A stretch of DNA of 64,000 nt, taken from Halochromatium glycolicum (GTDB lineage Bacteria > Pseudomonadota > Gammaproteobacteria > Chromatiales > Chromatiaceae). Position numbers and translations under genes: made by a program. The stretch is from contig NZ_NRSJ01000001.1 in assembly GCF_016584085.1 (NCBI RefSeq), positions 216,361 through 280,360 of the forward strand. The letters run 5' to 3'. The notes beneath the pieces are model-generated. The model was not told the origin of the DNA. It ran no database searches and was given only the letters and a program-made list of their open reading frames with translations. Of this stretch, positions 53,104-64,000 are shown in pieces (the first letter of the stretch is position 1; each line of letters opens with the position of its first letter).

Positions 53104-54444
53104 ATGGCTGAGGTGACGACCAAGATCATTGCGATCGATGATGACCCCACCGGTTCGCAGACGGTGCATGGGTGCCTGCTGTTGACGCGGTGGGATGTAG
53201 AGACGTTGGTCGAGGGGTTGCGGGATGCGTCGCCGTTGTTTTTCGTGCTGAGCAATACGCGGGGGATGGATGCTGAGCGGGCGGCGGTGGTGACGCGGGA
53301 GATTTGCGTGAATCTTCGGGCGGCGTTGGAGCGGATGGAGGCTGAGGGGTGCGTGGTTCAGCCGGTGGTGGTGAGCCGGTCGGATAGTACGTTGCGGGGG
53401 CATTATCCGGTTGAGACGGATGTGATCGCGGCGGAGTTGGGGCCGTTCGATGCGCATTTTTTGGTGCCGGCGTTCTTCGAGGGCGGTCGGTTGACGCGGG
53501 ATGGCGTGCATTATTTGGTTGTGGATGGCGAGCCGGTGCCGGTGCATGAGACGGAGTTTGCGCGGGATTCGGTGTTTGGGTTCAGTACGGCGTTCTTGCC
53601 GGATTATGTGGAGGAGAAGACGGCGGGGGCCATTCGGGCGGATGAGGTGGTGCGCTTTTCGCTGGATGCTGTGCGCGGGGATCTCGGGGAACGCCTGGAT
53701 GCGCTGAGCGGGAATGTCTGTTGTGTGGTGGATGCGGAACGGCAGGCGGATCTGGATGGGTTTGCGCGGCAGGTGTTGGCGGCGGCGGAGCAGGGTCAGC
53801 GGTTCTTGTTCCGGAGCGCGGCGAGTCTGTTGACGGCGTTGGCGCAGTTACCGCCGCAGCCGGTGCCGGCGGGGGGGATGGCGGCGTTTGTGCGCGGCGG
53901 TCGGCCGGGTGTGGTGTTGATGGGCTCGCACGTCGGTAAGTCGACGCGGCAGTTGGAGCGGTTGCTGGCGGAGACGGACGCGGTCGGGCTGGAGGTCGAT
54001 CTGGATCGGCTGGATGAGGCCGAGGCGCTGGTCGGTGAATTGATTGCGGGGGTTGAGAAGGCGCTGGGTGAAGGACGCGGGGCGGTGCTCTATACGAGTC
54101 GCGGCGAGCGGCAGTTCGAGACGAAGGCGGAGCGGTTGGCGTTCGGGGATCGGGTGGCGGATCTGCTGGTGCGGATCGGTCAGCGGTTGCCGATGGATAT
54201 CGGGTTTTTGATCAGCAAGGGCGGAATCACGTCGAACGATACGCTGAGCAAGGCGTTGGCTTTGCGCACGGCGCGGGTGCTGGGGCAGGTGCACGCGGGA
54301 TGCTCGGTGGTGCGCTGCCCCGACGATCATCCGCGTTTCCCGGATCTGCCGGTGGTGATCTTTCCGGGTAATGTGGGCGATGATGAGACATTGAAGGCGG
54401 TCTATCAGCGTTTGTCGCCTGCGGCTGCTGGACCAAGCCCTTGA
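53104..54444 (+). CDS. four-carbon acid-sugar kinase family protein (DUF1537)
   Basis: A 446-residue two-domain kinase of the family whose characterised members phosphorylate erythronate, threonate or 3-oxo-tetronate. The N-terminal substrate domain begins KIIAIDDDPTGSQTVHG, with FFVLSNTRGMDAE, VVSRSDSTLRGHYPVE and FLVPAFFEGGRLTRDG. The C-terminal ATP domain has VVLMGSHVGKSTRQLERLL, ISKGGITSNDTLSKAL and the final FPGNVGDDETLKAVYQRL. It is of the DDDPTG subtype, differing from the DDFTGA form of OtnK-like proteins. Codons are strongly G-ending. It lies downstream of the TPP enzyme and upstream of glcDEF. The usual partner aldolase/decarboxylase genes are absent. Confidence 0.87.
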   Translation: MAEVTTKIIAIDDDPTGSQTVHGCLLLTRWDVETLVEGLRDASPLFFVLSNTRGMDAERAAVVTREICVNLRAALERMEAEGCVVQPVVVSRSDSTLRGHYPVETDVIAAELGPFDAHFLVPAFFEGGRLTRDGVHYLVVDGEPVPVHETEFARDSVFGFSTAFLPDYVEEKTAGAIRADEVVRFSLDAVRGDLGERLDALSGNVCCVVDAERQADLDGFARQVLAAAEQGQRFLFRSAASLLTALAQLPPQPVPAGGMAAFVRGGRPGVVLMGSHVGKSTRQLERLLAETDAVGLEVDLDRLDEAEALVGELIAGVEKALGEGRGAVLYTSRGERQFETKAERLAFGDRVADLLVRIGQRLPMDIGFLISKGGITSNDTLSKALALRTARVLGQVHAGCSVVRCPDDHPRFPDLPVVIFPGNVGDDETLKAVYQRLSPAAAGPSP

Positions 54445-54508
54445 ACCCTTGGCTCTTGGCCGGAGAAAGCAACACTCTTGCCCAATCTGATCTTCGGAGC
54501 TTTATGCC

Positions 54509-54721
54509 ATGAAAGCAGAATTCACCGCTATCGTTAAAAGAGATGGCGATTGGTGGCTAGGCTGGGTTGAAGAAGTTCCTGGAGCCAATGCCCAGGAAAA
54601 GACGAAAGAAGACTTGATCTTGAGTCTAAAAGAGGCTGTCCAGGATATCCTGGAACTCCGCTGTCAAGAAGCGCGCGAGCAAGCAGAAGATGATTTTGAG
54701 GAGATTACGATCGCAATATGA
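54509..54721 (+). CDS. hicB: HicB-like antitoxin
   Basis: A 70-residue protein with the partial RNase-H-like fold of HicB: KAEFTAIVKRDGDWWLGWVEEVPGANAQEKTKEDLILSLKEA is read in pieces as an N-terminal beta-hairpin and a helix, with an acidic C-terminal helix. It is the short form without an added DNA-binding domain. It neutralises the HicA RNase encoded next, whose ATG overlaps this stop by 4 nt. Order is antitoxin first, which is common outside enterobacteria. The pair is embedded within the glycolate operon and has lower GC than its neighbours, a sign of acquisition. Confidence 0.85.
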   Translation: MKAEFTAIVKRDGDWWLGWVEEVPGANAQEKTKEDLILSLKEAVQDILELRCQEAREQAEDDFEEITIAI

Positions 54722-54903
54722 AGCGCAACGCGCTGATTCGCCACTTGTCGAAACATGGTTGCGAACTGGTGCGTGAAGGCGGACGGCATTCGATATGGAA
54801 GAACAAGGATTCTGGTGAGATGACAACGGTGCCGCGACACAATGAGGTCAAAGAGCTAATGGCGCGCAAAATTTGCCGAGACCTTGGGGTTGTAGAACCA
54901 TAA
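54718..54903 (+). CDS. hicA: HicA-family mRNA interferase toxin
   Basis: A 61-residue protein with the dsRNA-binding-like HicA fold. It begins RNALIRHLSKHGCELVREGG, with the catalytic His in GGRHSIWKN, and ends VPRHNEVKELMARKICRDLG, the usual C-terminal helix. It cleaves mRNA when free of HicB. Overlaps the hicB stop (ATGA). The catalytic His is intact, so the toxin looks active. Confidence 0.9.
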   Translation: MKRNALIRHLSKHGCELVREGGRHSIWKNKDSGEMTTVPRHNEVKELMARKICRDLGVVEP

Positions 54904-55050
54904 TTAAGGCTGCGGTTCAGCTTGATAGCGAGGCCTTTTCCAAAAACGAGGACTTTTGCAAGACCAAGGGCTTGCTCAGTTCGTCAAACAGCGCGCGCTA
55001 GCCTTCGGCGACTCGAACGCCAACTTCAAAACCCATTGGCGAGTGCAGAG

Positions 55051-56535
55051 ATGTCCAGAATCCCAGACGAACGACCCCTAAATCCGAAGCCCGAGGTGGT
55101 CGATGGGCTGCGTCGGCTGTTGCCGCGCGAGAGTGTGCTGACCACCGAGGCGGAGCTGGCGCCTTATGAGTGCGATGGGCTGAGTGCGTTCCAGCAACGG
55201 CCGCTGGTGGTGGCGCTGCCGGAGACGGTGGAGCAGGTGCAGGCGGTGATGCGGCTGTGCCATGAAATGGAGGTGCCGGTGGTGGCGCGCGGCGCGGGTA
55301 CCGGGCTGTCGGGCGGGGCGCTGCCGCTGGCCGATGGGGTATTGCTGTCGCTGGCGAAGTTCAATCGGATACTGGGGATCGATCCGGCGAATCGGTCGGC
55401 GACGGTTCAACCTGGGGTGCGGAACCTGGCGATCAGTGAGGCCGCGGCGGGCCACGGGCTCTATTACGCGCCGGACCCGTCGTCGCAGATCGCGTGTTCG
55501 ATCGGCGGCAATGTCGCCGAGAATTCGGGTGGGGTGCATTGCCTGAAGTACGGGCTGACGGTGCACAACATCCTGAAGCTGAAGCTGATCTCGGTCGAGG
55601 GGGAGCTGTTCGAGGTCGGTGCCGATGCACTGGATTCACCGGGGCTGGATCTGCTGGCGCTGATGACCGGGTCCGAGGGGATGCTGGCGGTGATCGTCGA
55701 GGTGACGGTCAAGCTGTTGCCGAAGCCGGAGCGGGCGCAGGCGCTGCTGGCGGCGTTCGATAGCGTCGAGCAGGCCGGCGCGGCGGTGGCTGAGATCATC
55801 GGGGCCGGGATCATCCCGGCGGGGCTCGAGATGATGGATCGGCCGGCGATCCGGGCGGCTGAGGATTTCGTCCATGCCGGGTATCCGACCGATGTGGAGG
55901 CGATCCTGATCTGCGAGTTGGACGGCTTCAACGCCGAGGTTTCGTTCGATGTGATGCGGGTCCGGGATCTGCTGCTCGCGAGCGGCGCGGCCGATGTCCG
56001 CACAGCGGCCGATGATGCCGAGCGGCTGCGGTTCTGGAAGGGGCGCAAGGCGGCGTTTCCAGCAGTGGGGCGGATCTCGCCAGATTATTACTGTATGGAT
56101 GGCACGATCCCGCGGCGGCAGCTGGGGCCGGTGCTGCGCCAGATCAGCGCGCTGTCGGAGCAGTACGGGCTTGCGGTGGCCAATGTCTTTCATGCCGGCG
56201 ACGGCAATCTGCACCCATTGATCCTGTATGACGCGAACAACCCCGGGGAGCTGGAGCAGGCGGAGGCGCTCGGCGGGGCGATCCTGGAGCTGTGTGTCGA
56301 GGTCGGCGGTACCGTGACCGGCGAGCATGGGGTCGGAGTCGAGAAGCTGAACCAGATGTGTGTGCAGTTCAATAGCGCCGAGCTGAACCAGATGCACGCG
56401 GTGAAGGCAGCGTTCGATCCGAAGAGGCTGTTGAACCCGGGCAAGGCGGTGCCGACCTTGCACCGCTGTGCCGAGTTCGGCGCGATGCATGTGCATCACG
56501 GCGAGCTCAAGTTCCCTGAGCTGCCAAGGTTTTGA
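55051..56535 (+). CDS. glcD: glycolate oxidase subunit GlcD
   Basis: FAD-containing catalytic subunit of glycolate oxidase (glycolate to glyoxylate), 494 residues. The PCMH-type FAD domain has VPVVARGAGTGLSGGALP and APDPSSQIACSIGGNVAENS. The FAD-oxidase C-terminal domain has VFHAGDGNLHPLILYD and TVTGEHGVGVEKLNQM, and ends KRLLNPGKAVPTLHRC, all normal for GlcD. ATG 55051 is chosen because the preceding in-frame codons (to 54922) are not family-like and the true N-terminus starts around MSRIPDERP. It lies 147 bp after hicA. Confidence 0.95.
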   Translation: MSRIPDERPLNPKPEVVDGLRRLLPRESVLTTEAELAPYECDGLSAFQQRPLVVALPETVEQVQAVMRLCHEMEVPVVARGAGTGLSGGALPLADGVLLSLAKFNRILGIDPANRSATVQPGVRNLAISEAAAGHGLYYAPDPSSQIACSIGGNVAENSGGVHCLKYGLTVHNILKLKLISVEGELFEVGADALDSPGLDLLALMTGSEGMLAVIVEVTVKLLPKPERAQALLAAFDSVEQAGAAVAEIIGAGIIPAGLEMMDRPAIRAAEDFVHAGYPTDVEAILICELDGFNAEVSFDVMRVRDLLLASGAADVRTAADDAERLRFWKGRKAAFPAVGRISPDYYCMDGTIPRRQLGPVLRQISALSEQYGLAVANVFHAGDGNLHPLILYDANNPGELEQAEALGGAILELCVEVGGTVTGEHGVGVEKLNQMCVQFNSAELNQMHAVKAAFDPKRLLNPGKAVPTLHRCAEFGAMHVHHGELKFPELPRF

Positions 56536-56590
56536 GCGATGCGTTGCACTTCTTGAGGTGCCCTAATTTTTGACGTGCCCGAGCAGTTCG

Positions 56591-57760
56591 ATGACTGAGA
56601 CAGCGGAAACCGATGCCGAGCAGGCGATCGTTGAGCAGGTGACGACTGCCTGGTCGGCAGAGAGGCTGGTCGCGATCCAGGGTGGCGGTACGAAGGCATT
56701 CTACGGTAATCGCGTCGCGGCGGAGACGGTGCTCGATTGTTCGGTCCACCAGGGTGTCGTGGCCTATGAACCGACCGAGCTGGCGATCACGGTGCGGGCG
56801 GGAACGCCTTTGGCCGCGGTCGAGGCGTTGTTGGCCGAGCACGGGCAGCAGTTCCCGTTCGAGCCGCCACACTTCGGCGCGGCGGCGACCATCGGTGGGA
56901 TGGTGGCGGCCGGTTTATCGGGGCCGCGACGGCCCTATGCGGCCAGCGTGCGTGATGCGGTGCTCGGGGTGCGCGTGCTGAACGGCAAGGGCGAGGTGCT
57001 GGAGTTCGGCGGCCGGGTGATGAAAAACGTCGCCGGCTATGATCTGTCGCGGCTGATGGCCGGGTCGCTGGGTGTATTGGGCGTGCTGCTCGAGGTGTCG
57101 CTGAAGGTGATGCCGGTCCCGCCGGGGCGCATCACGCTGGTGCAGGAGCAGGATCAGGCTGGGGCGCTGGAGTTGATGCAGCGTTGGGCCGGGCAGGCGC
57201 TGCCGATCTCGGGCACGGCCTGGCTCGAGGGGCGGCTGCATGTCCGTTTGGCCGGGAGCGATGAGGCGCTGACGCAGACGCAGCGGATTATCGGCGGGGC
57301 GCCGATGGCGGTTGCGGAGGCCGATGCGTTTTGGTTGGCGCTGCGCGAGCAGGAGCTCGACTGTTTTGCTGTCGATAGTCTTACTGGCGACGGTTTTGCC
57401 GGCGACGGTTTTGCCGGCGACGGTCTTGCTGGGGAGCGATCGCTGTGGCGGCTGTCGGTGCGCTCGGCGACGGCGGCGAAGGCGATTCCGGCGCCCGACT
57501 TGATCGAGTGGGGCGGGGCGCTGCGCTGGCTCAGGAGCGAGCGTTCGGCCGCTGAGGTCCGGGAGATGGCGCGGACGGCGGGCGGGCATGCGACGCTGTT
57601 CCGGGCTGGCTCTGGACGCTCGGCGCCGCGGGACGGGGTGTTTACGCCGCTGAATCCGGTCGCGGCGCGTCTCCATCAGCATCTGAAGCGGGCGTTCGAC
57701 CCGGCCGGGATCTTCAATCCGGGGCGGTTGTATCCGGGGATGGGGAGGACGGCGGGATGA
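56591..57760 (+). CDS. glcE: glycolate oxidase FAD-binding subunit GlcE
   Basis: 389 residues. The FAD domain has LVAIQGGGTKAFYGN, YEPTELAITVRAGTPLAAVE and AAATIGGMVAAGLSGPRRP, with GGRVMKNVAGYDLSRLMAGS. The C-terminus is HLKRAFDPAGIFNPGRLYP. It forms a complex with GlcD and GlcF at the membrane. ATG 56591 is used (55 bp after glcD). A tandem GDGFA repeat interrupts the less conserved second half (residues about 258-280), where other GlcE proteins have a short loop. It is followed by a 190-bp gap before glcF, longer than usual. Confidence 0.93.
   Translation: MTETAETDAEQAIVEQVTTAWSAERLVAIQGGGTKAFYGNRVAAETVLDCSVHQGVVAYEPTELAITVRAGTPLAAVEALLAEHGQQFPFEPPHFGAAATIGGMVAAGLSGPRRPYAASVRDAVLGVRVLNGKGEVLEFGGRVMKNVAGYDLSRLMAGSLGVLGVLLEVSLKVMPVPPGRITLVQEQDQAGALELMQRWAGQALPISGTAWLEGRLHVRLAGSDEALTQTQRIIGGAPMAVAEADAFWLALREQELDCFAVDSLTGDGFAGDGFAGDGLAGERSLWRLSVRSATAAKAIPAPDLIEWGGALRWLRSERSAAEVREMARTAGGHATLFRAGSGRSAPRDGVFTPLNPVAARLHQHLKRAFDPAGIFNPGRLYPGMGRTAG
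57386..57430 (+). repeat. tandem 15-bp repeats inside glcE
   Basis: Three copies of GGCGACGGTTTTGCC (the third with two changes), preceded by more diverged copies back to about 57371. They encode GDG-F/L-A pentapeptides in frame. Same unit length and style as the aguA repeats at 9048-9137, but a different sequence. Confidence 0.85.
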
Positions 57761-57950
57761 TGGAACCGGTGACGCGCCGCCCTAGATTGCGGGATGGGCG
57801 GCGATGGCCGCGATGGGGCTGGTGGGGCTGGCGCGAGGATCGCCTGAGAGGCTGGGGCTCGACCGGGTTGTGGCGAGATGCCGCTGCGGCTGAGCGTCCC
57901 CAGAGGAGCGCGGGGAGCGATGGGCTCGACCGGATCGAGGGTCTTTAAGG

Positions 57951-59312
57951 ATGCAGACCCGACTCATCCCTTCGCTGTTGGAGACGTCGGACGGCCGGGA
58001 GGCCGATCGCATCCTGCGCAGCTGCGTCCATTGCGGCTTCTGTACCGCGACCTGCCCGACCTATCAACTGCTTGGCGACGAGCTGGACGGGCCGCGCGGG
58101 CGGATCTATCAGATCAAGATGGTGCTCGAGGGCGAGCCGGCGACGCGCACGACGCAGCAGCATCTGGACCGCTGCCTGACCTGTCTGAACTGCGTGACGA
58201 CCTGTCCGTCTGGGGTCGAGTACCAGAAACTGGTCGAGATCGGACGCGAGCAGGTCGAGCAGCGGGTGCGGCGGCCGCTCGGCGAGCGTTTGATGCGCTG
58301 GGGGCTGCGCAAGGTCGTGCCCTATCCGCGCCGGTTTGGGCCGCTGTTGAGGTTGGCGCAAGCGGCACGCCCCTTGGTGCCGGCGAAGCTGCGCGGGAAG
58401 GTCCCAGTGGCGTTGTCGACACCCGGCCCGGCTTCGCTTGCGTCGAACGATCATGGCCGCCAGCCACCCCGGAGGCGGAGGCCAGGCCGGTACACTCGGC
58501 GAGTGTTGATGCTCGACAACTGCGTCGAGCCGGCGCTGACGCCGGCGACGGTGGAGGCCACGGTGCGGGTGCTCGATGCGCTCGGCATCGAGGTGCTGCA
58601 GCCCCCGGGCGGCGGATGCTGCGGTGCAATCAGCCAGCATCTGGCTGCGCCGGAGGAGGCGAAGGGCTTCATGCGGCGCAATATCGATGCCTGGTGGCCG
58701 ATGATCGAGCCCGATGCCGACGATGCCGATGCCGATGCCGATGCCGATGCCGGTGCTGATGTCGATGCGCCGGCGGCCGAGGCGATTCTGGTTACGGCGA
58801 GCGGCTGCGGGGCCGTGGTCAAGGAGTATGGCTGGCTGCTGCGGGATGATCCCGCGTATGCTGCGAAGGCGGAGCGCATCTCGGCGTTGGCGTGCGATCT
58901 CAGCGAATTGTTGACCACCGAGGATCTCGCGCGTCTGCCGAGCCCGAGCGAGCGCGGGCTGCCGCGGCGAATCGCGTTCCATCCCCCCTGTACGTTGCAG
59001 CATGGCCAGGGGTTGATGGGGCGGGTCGAGGCGCTGCTGCGAGCGGCTGACTTCGAACTGACCCCGGTGCGCGACGCGCATAGCTGCTGCGGCTCGGCCG
59101 GGACCTATTCGATCCTGCAGGCCGAGCTCTCCGAACGCTTGCGCAGCGATCGGCTCGAGGCGCTGCAGGCGGGGGAGCCGGCGCTGATCGCGACTGCGAA
59201 TGTCGGGTGTCAAACCCATCTGGCCGCTGCAGCCGGTGTGCCGGTGAAGCACTGGATCGAGCTGTTCGATCCCCAGATCTCACTTGCATCAGATGATAGC
59301 CATTCCACCTGA
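57951..59312 (+). CDS. glcF: glycolate oxidase iron-sulfur subunit GlcF
   Basis: 453 residues. Two [4Fe-4S] motifs, CVHCGFCTATCPTY and CLTCLNCVTTCPSG, at about 25-90 are followed by two CCG (DUF224) domains with GGGCCGAIS and HSCCGSAGTYS. It passes electrons from GlcD/GlcE towards the quinone pool. A run of Asp-Ala repeats (codons GATGCC) and an Arg/Pro-rich stretch are inserted in loops, making it longer than the usual 400-410. ATG 57951 begins MQTRLIPSLLETSDG, as expected. It ends the operon; an inverted repeat follows. Confidence 0.94.
   Translation: MQTRLIPSLLETSDGREADRILRSCVHCGFCTATCPTYQLLGDELDGPRGRIYQIKMVLEGEPATRTTQQHLDRCLTCLNCVTTCPSGVEYQKLVEIGREQVEQRVRRPLGERLMRWGLRKVVPYPRRFGPLLRLAQAARPLVPAKLRGKVPVALSTPGPASLASNDHGRQPPRRRRPGRYTRRVLMLDNCVEPALTPATVEATVRVLDALGIEVLQPPGGGCCGAISQHLAAPEEAKGFMRRNIDAWWPMIEPDADDADADADADAGADVDAPAAEAILVTASGCGAVVKEYGWLLRDDPAYAAKAERISALACDLSELLTTEDLARLPSPSERGLPRRIAFHPPCTLQHGQGLMGRVEALLRAADFELTPVRDAHSCCGSAGTYSILQAELSERLRSDRLEALQAGEPALIATANVGCQTHLAAAAGVPVKHWIELFDPQISLASDDSHST
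58711..58770 (+). repeat. GATGCC hexamer repeat inside glcF
   Basis: About nine imperfect GATGCC units encode alternating Asp-Ala in frame in a loop between the two CCG domains. Low-complexity expansion; the reading frame is kept. Confidence 0.8.
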
Positions 59313-59315
59313 TCG

Positions 59316-59366
59316 CCGGACAGAAAGCGCCGGAACAGTTAGTACCGATGGGCTCAGTCTGTCCGG
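59316..59366. repeat. inverted repeat after glcF
   Basis: CCGGACAG (59316-59323) and CTGTCCGG (59359-59366) are perfect inverted copies, 35 bp apart, starting 4 bp after the glcF stop. No T-run follows. It may be a weak end-of-operon structure between glcF and the convergent apbE-like gene. Confidence 0.45.
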
Positions 59367-59415
59367 AAACCAGGGCGGGTGACCATAAGCGTGCCTGACT
59401 GCGCTTTGGCGATGC

Positions 59416-60531
59416 CTATGAGGCGACTGACGGGCTCAACGGCTGGCTGATCTCGAGCGGGATATCGTCGTCGATGAGCTGGATGCGATCATAGAACTCC
59501 GGGTTGAGGTGCACGGTGCCTTCGCTGTCGACTAAGAGTGCGTACTGGATGCCGAGGGTGCGAGCGAGGGCATGCCATTGTTGCGGGCCGGCGACGAACA
59601 GGGCGTTGGCCGCCGCGGCGGCAACGGCGGCTTCGGGATGCACGACGGTGACGGATTGCGTGTGCCGGACGGGCCGGCCGGTGCGCGGGTCTAGGATCGA
59701 ATGGTAGAGCACACCGTCATGCAGCCAGTTGCGATCATGCACGGCGCGAGTGACGATGCTCTCCTCGCCGTTGATGTCGAGGATGGCTAAGACGCCGGCG
59801 CCGCTGCCGCGGCGGATCGGTACTCGCCAGGGTTGGCCGCTGCGGTTGCCGATGGCGCGCAGATCGGAGCCGGTCTTGATCTGCGCATGTCGAATGTTCA
59901 GCTCGCGCAGCCGGGCGATGGCCAAGTCGATCGCGTAAGCTTGGTTGATCGCTGAGAAGTCCAAGCGCAACGCCGGGTTGTGGCCTTTCAGGGTGAGGAT
60001 GTCGACTTCGACATCGGACATCCTGGCGTCGGCTTCAAGCAGTTGCTCGATCGCATGGCTGGGTGGCGGTCTCATGCCCTCCGGAACGGCGACATTGAAG
60101 CCCCATAGGGCGTTCAGTTTGCCGCAGGCTGGGTTGAAGCGATTGTCGCTCAAGTCGGCATAGCGCTGACTCAGGTGGATCAATGGCAGTATGCCAACCG
60201 GTGCCTCGAAGGCCTCGCCGGTGGGCAACAGCTGATTCACGCGCGCCATCTGGCCATCTGCCCAGGTGTTGAGGTCCTCCTCGAGCGCTTCGAATCCTTC
60301 GCGGACCGATCTGATCGCCTGCTTGGCCGTGTCAGGTCGGACCTGCACCAAGCTGATGTCGACGATTTCGCCGAAGGCCGTAAAACGCGAAGTGACCGCT
60401 GGCGACTCGGAACCGCAGCCGGTTAAGAGCACATAGGCGACGGTGGCGATCAACGCCATCGGCCAGCCGGAAAGTGGCTGCCGTCCATTGCCTTGGTTAG
60501 CGTGCATCCGGTGCGGTTTGGCGTGATACAT
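59416..60531 (-). CDS. ApbE-like lipoprotein with altered active site
   Basis: 371 residues of FAD:protein FMN transferase (ApbE) fold, exported as a lipoprotein (lipobox LTGC, Cys39). The fold-defining blocks are present: RFNPACGKLNALWGF, HSILDPRTGRPV and VTVVHPEA. Key catalytic positions differ from the family, however. The Mg-binding A-D-A-L-x-T segment reads AAAAANALF, losing both Asp and Thr (about 305 and 309). The KGYAVD-type motif reads NQAYAID with Gln197 for Lys, and GGD reads GSD. It may therefore bind flavin without transferring FMN, or have another role. It stands alone between glcF and valS. Confidence 0.85.
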   Translation of the reverse strand: MYHAKPHRMHANQGNGRQPLSGWPMALIATVAYVLLTGCGSESPAVTSRFTAFGEIVDISLVQVRPDTAKQAIRSVREGFEALEEDLNTWADGQMARVNQLLPTGEAFEAPVGILPLIHLSQRYADLSDNRFNPACGKLNALWGFNVAVPEGMRPPPSHAIEQLLEADARMSDVEVDILTLKGHNPALRLDFSAINQAYAIDLAIARLRELNIRHAQIKTGSDLRAIGNRSGQPWRVPIRRGSGAGVLAILDINGEESIVTRAVHDRNWLHDGVLYHSILDPRTGRPVRHTQSVTVVHPEAAVAAAAANALFVAGPQQWHALARTLGIQYALLVDSEGTVHLNPEFYDRIQLIDDDIPLEISQPLSPSVAS

Positions 60532-60653
60532 CAGGTGGTGATGGAATCGCTCTTATTGGGTCAGAGTAGATAGGCGGTCGGCGCGAAGATTCCATGGGCT
60601 TGCGGATGAACGACTCAGAGCAGGCGCGAGTTCCGTTCCGGAAGAAGTTGCGT

Positions 60654-63743
<3,090 letters not shown>

Positions 63744-63797
63744 GGCTGCGGTGATGCGCGCGCGGTTGTGCGGCCGGGGTCGGGACAAAAGCGCTGC

Positions 63798-63803
63798 AGT
63801 ATA
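63798..63803 (-). promoter_or_regulatory. possible -10 box of valS
   Basis: On the minus strand TATACT stands 54 nt before the valS ATG. Upstream candidates for a -35 box are weak (TTCGCT with a 19-bp spacer). The remaining 63804-64000 shows no gene I can support; the expected holC was not found within the window. Confidence 0.4.
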
Positions 63804-64000
63804 ACCGAGGCTGGTTCAGGTCAGCGAAGGGGGCTGAGGCTTGCGCCAGGCGGATGGCGGTTTGCGTGTCGCGAGGACCCGGCCACAGGGGCGCGCCGGG
63901 TTGAGGCGGCGTCGTGAACGCTCGGCGGGTGGGCGGCGGCTCGCTCTGGGCTGTCGCGGGGCCCGTTGATGTTGGCACCGCTGCTGCGTAGTGTTTCGGG

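Noticed and set aside
57757..57948. Small + strand ORF between glcE and glcF, start overlapping the glcE stop
   Set aside because: Trp/Arg/Gly-rich with no motif and no ribosome site of note; more likely a spacer.

Overview
The window looks like chromosomal DNA from a GC-rich gammaproteobacterium. The gene set (SucA, HtpX, ValS, GlcDEF, a glycerol locus, two tRNAs, high-GC flanks around a lower-GC polysaccharide cluster) fits a Chromatiales/Chromatiaceae-like organism. That taxonomic placement is an inference from gene content and style, not from a marker gene.

Layout. 0-4.3 kb: the 3' end of sucA is cut by the window edge; htpX lies upstream of it, followed by a tRNA-Ala/tRNA-Glu pair with a clear promoter and two terminators. 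4.4-7.2 kb: a decayed zone with a frameshifted MASE1-GGDEF gene, a 252-bp inverted-repeat (MITE-like) element, a remnant of a glycogen-debranching-type glycosidase and one hypothetical ORF. 7.2-16.4 kb: a DUF2236/MpaB-like oxygenase, then a minus-strand block glpK-glpD-aquaglyceroporin-GlpV-like binding protein-agmatine deiminase, with an HdeD-family membrane protein upstream. 16.4-17.4 kb holds no gene I can support.

17.4-48.4 kb is a Wzx/Wzy-type extracellular polysaccharide (or O-antigen-like) cluster. It contains a secreted clan GH-A glycosidase, a flippase, six glycosyltransferases, a priming sugar-phosphate transferase, an O-antigen-ligase/polymerase family protein, a Wzc-like chain-length protein with a degenerate kinase domain, a short Wza-like export protein next to an outer-membrane beta-barrel protein, and nucleotide-sugar enzymes. 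The sugar enzymes include RfbF and RfbG (CDP-4-keto-6-deoxyglucose), UDP-glucuronate decarboxylase, three further SDR epimerase/dehydratases and a TylC-type C-methyltransferase, which together suggest a branched CDP-deoxyhexose. Two diverged copies of a roughly 90-bp sequence sit in intergenic gaps of this cluster. Its right edge is marked by a dead IS3-family orfA.

49.4-59.3 kb is a probable catabolic locus: a divergent IclR regulator, a phosphoketolase/transketolase-like TPP enzyme, a DUF1537-type four-carbon acid-sugar kinase, an inserted HicBA toxin-antitoxin pair, and glcD-glcE-glcF (glycolate oxidase). A 34-bp dyad upstream of the TPP enzyme is a good operator candidate. I consider this locus the best candidate for an undescribed pathway: a sugar acid converted to glycolate and then glyoxylate. 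59.4-64 kb: an ApbE-like lipoprotein that has lost key residues, and valS.

Two side themes recur. First, several conserved enzymes (agmatine deiminase, GlcE, GlcF, ValS) carry in-frame low-complexity or tandem-repeat insertions. Second, several enzymes look degenerate at catalytic positions (the Wzc kinase domain and ApbE).
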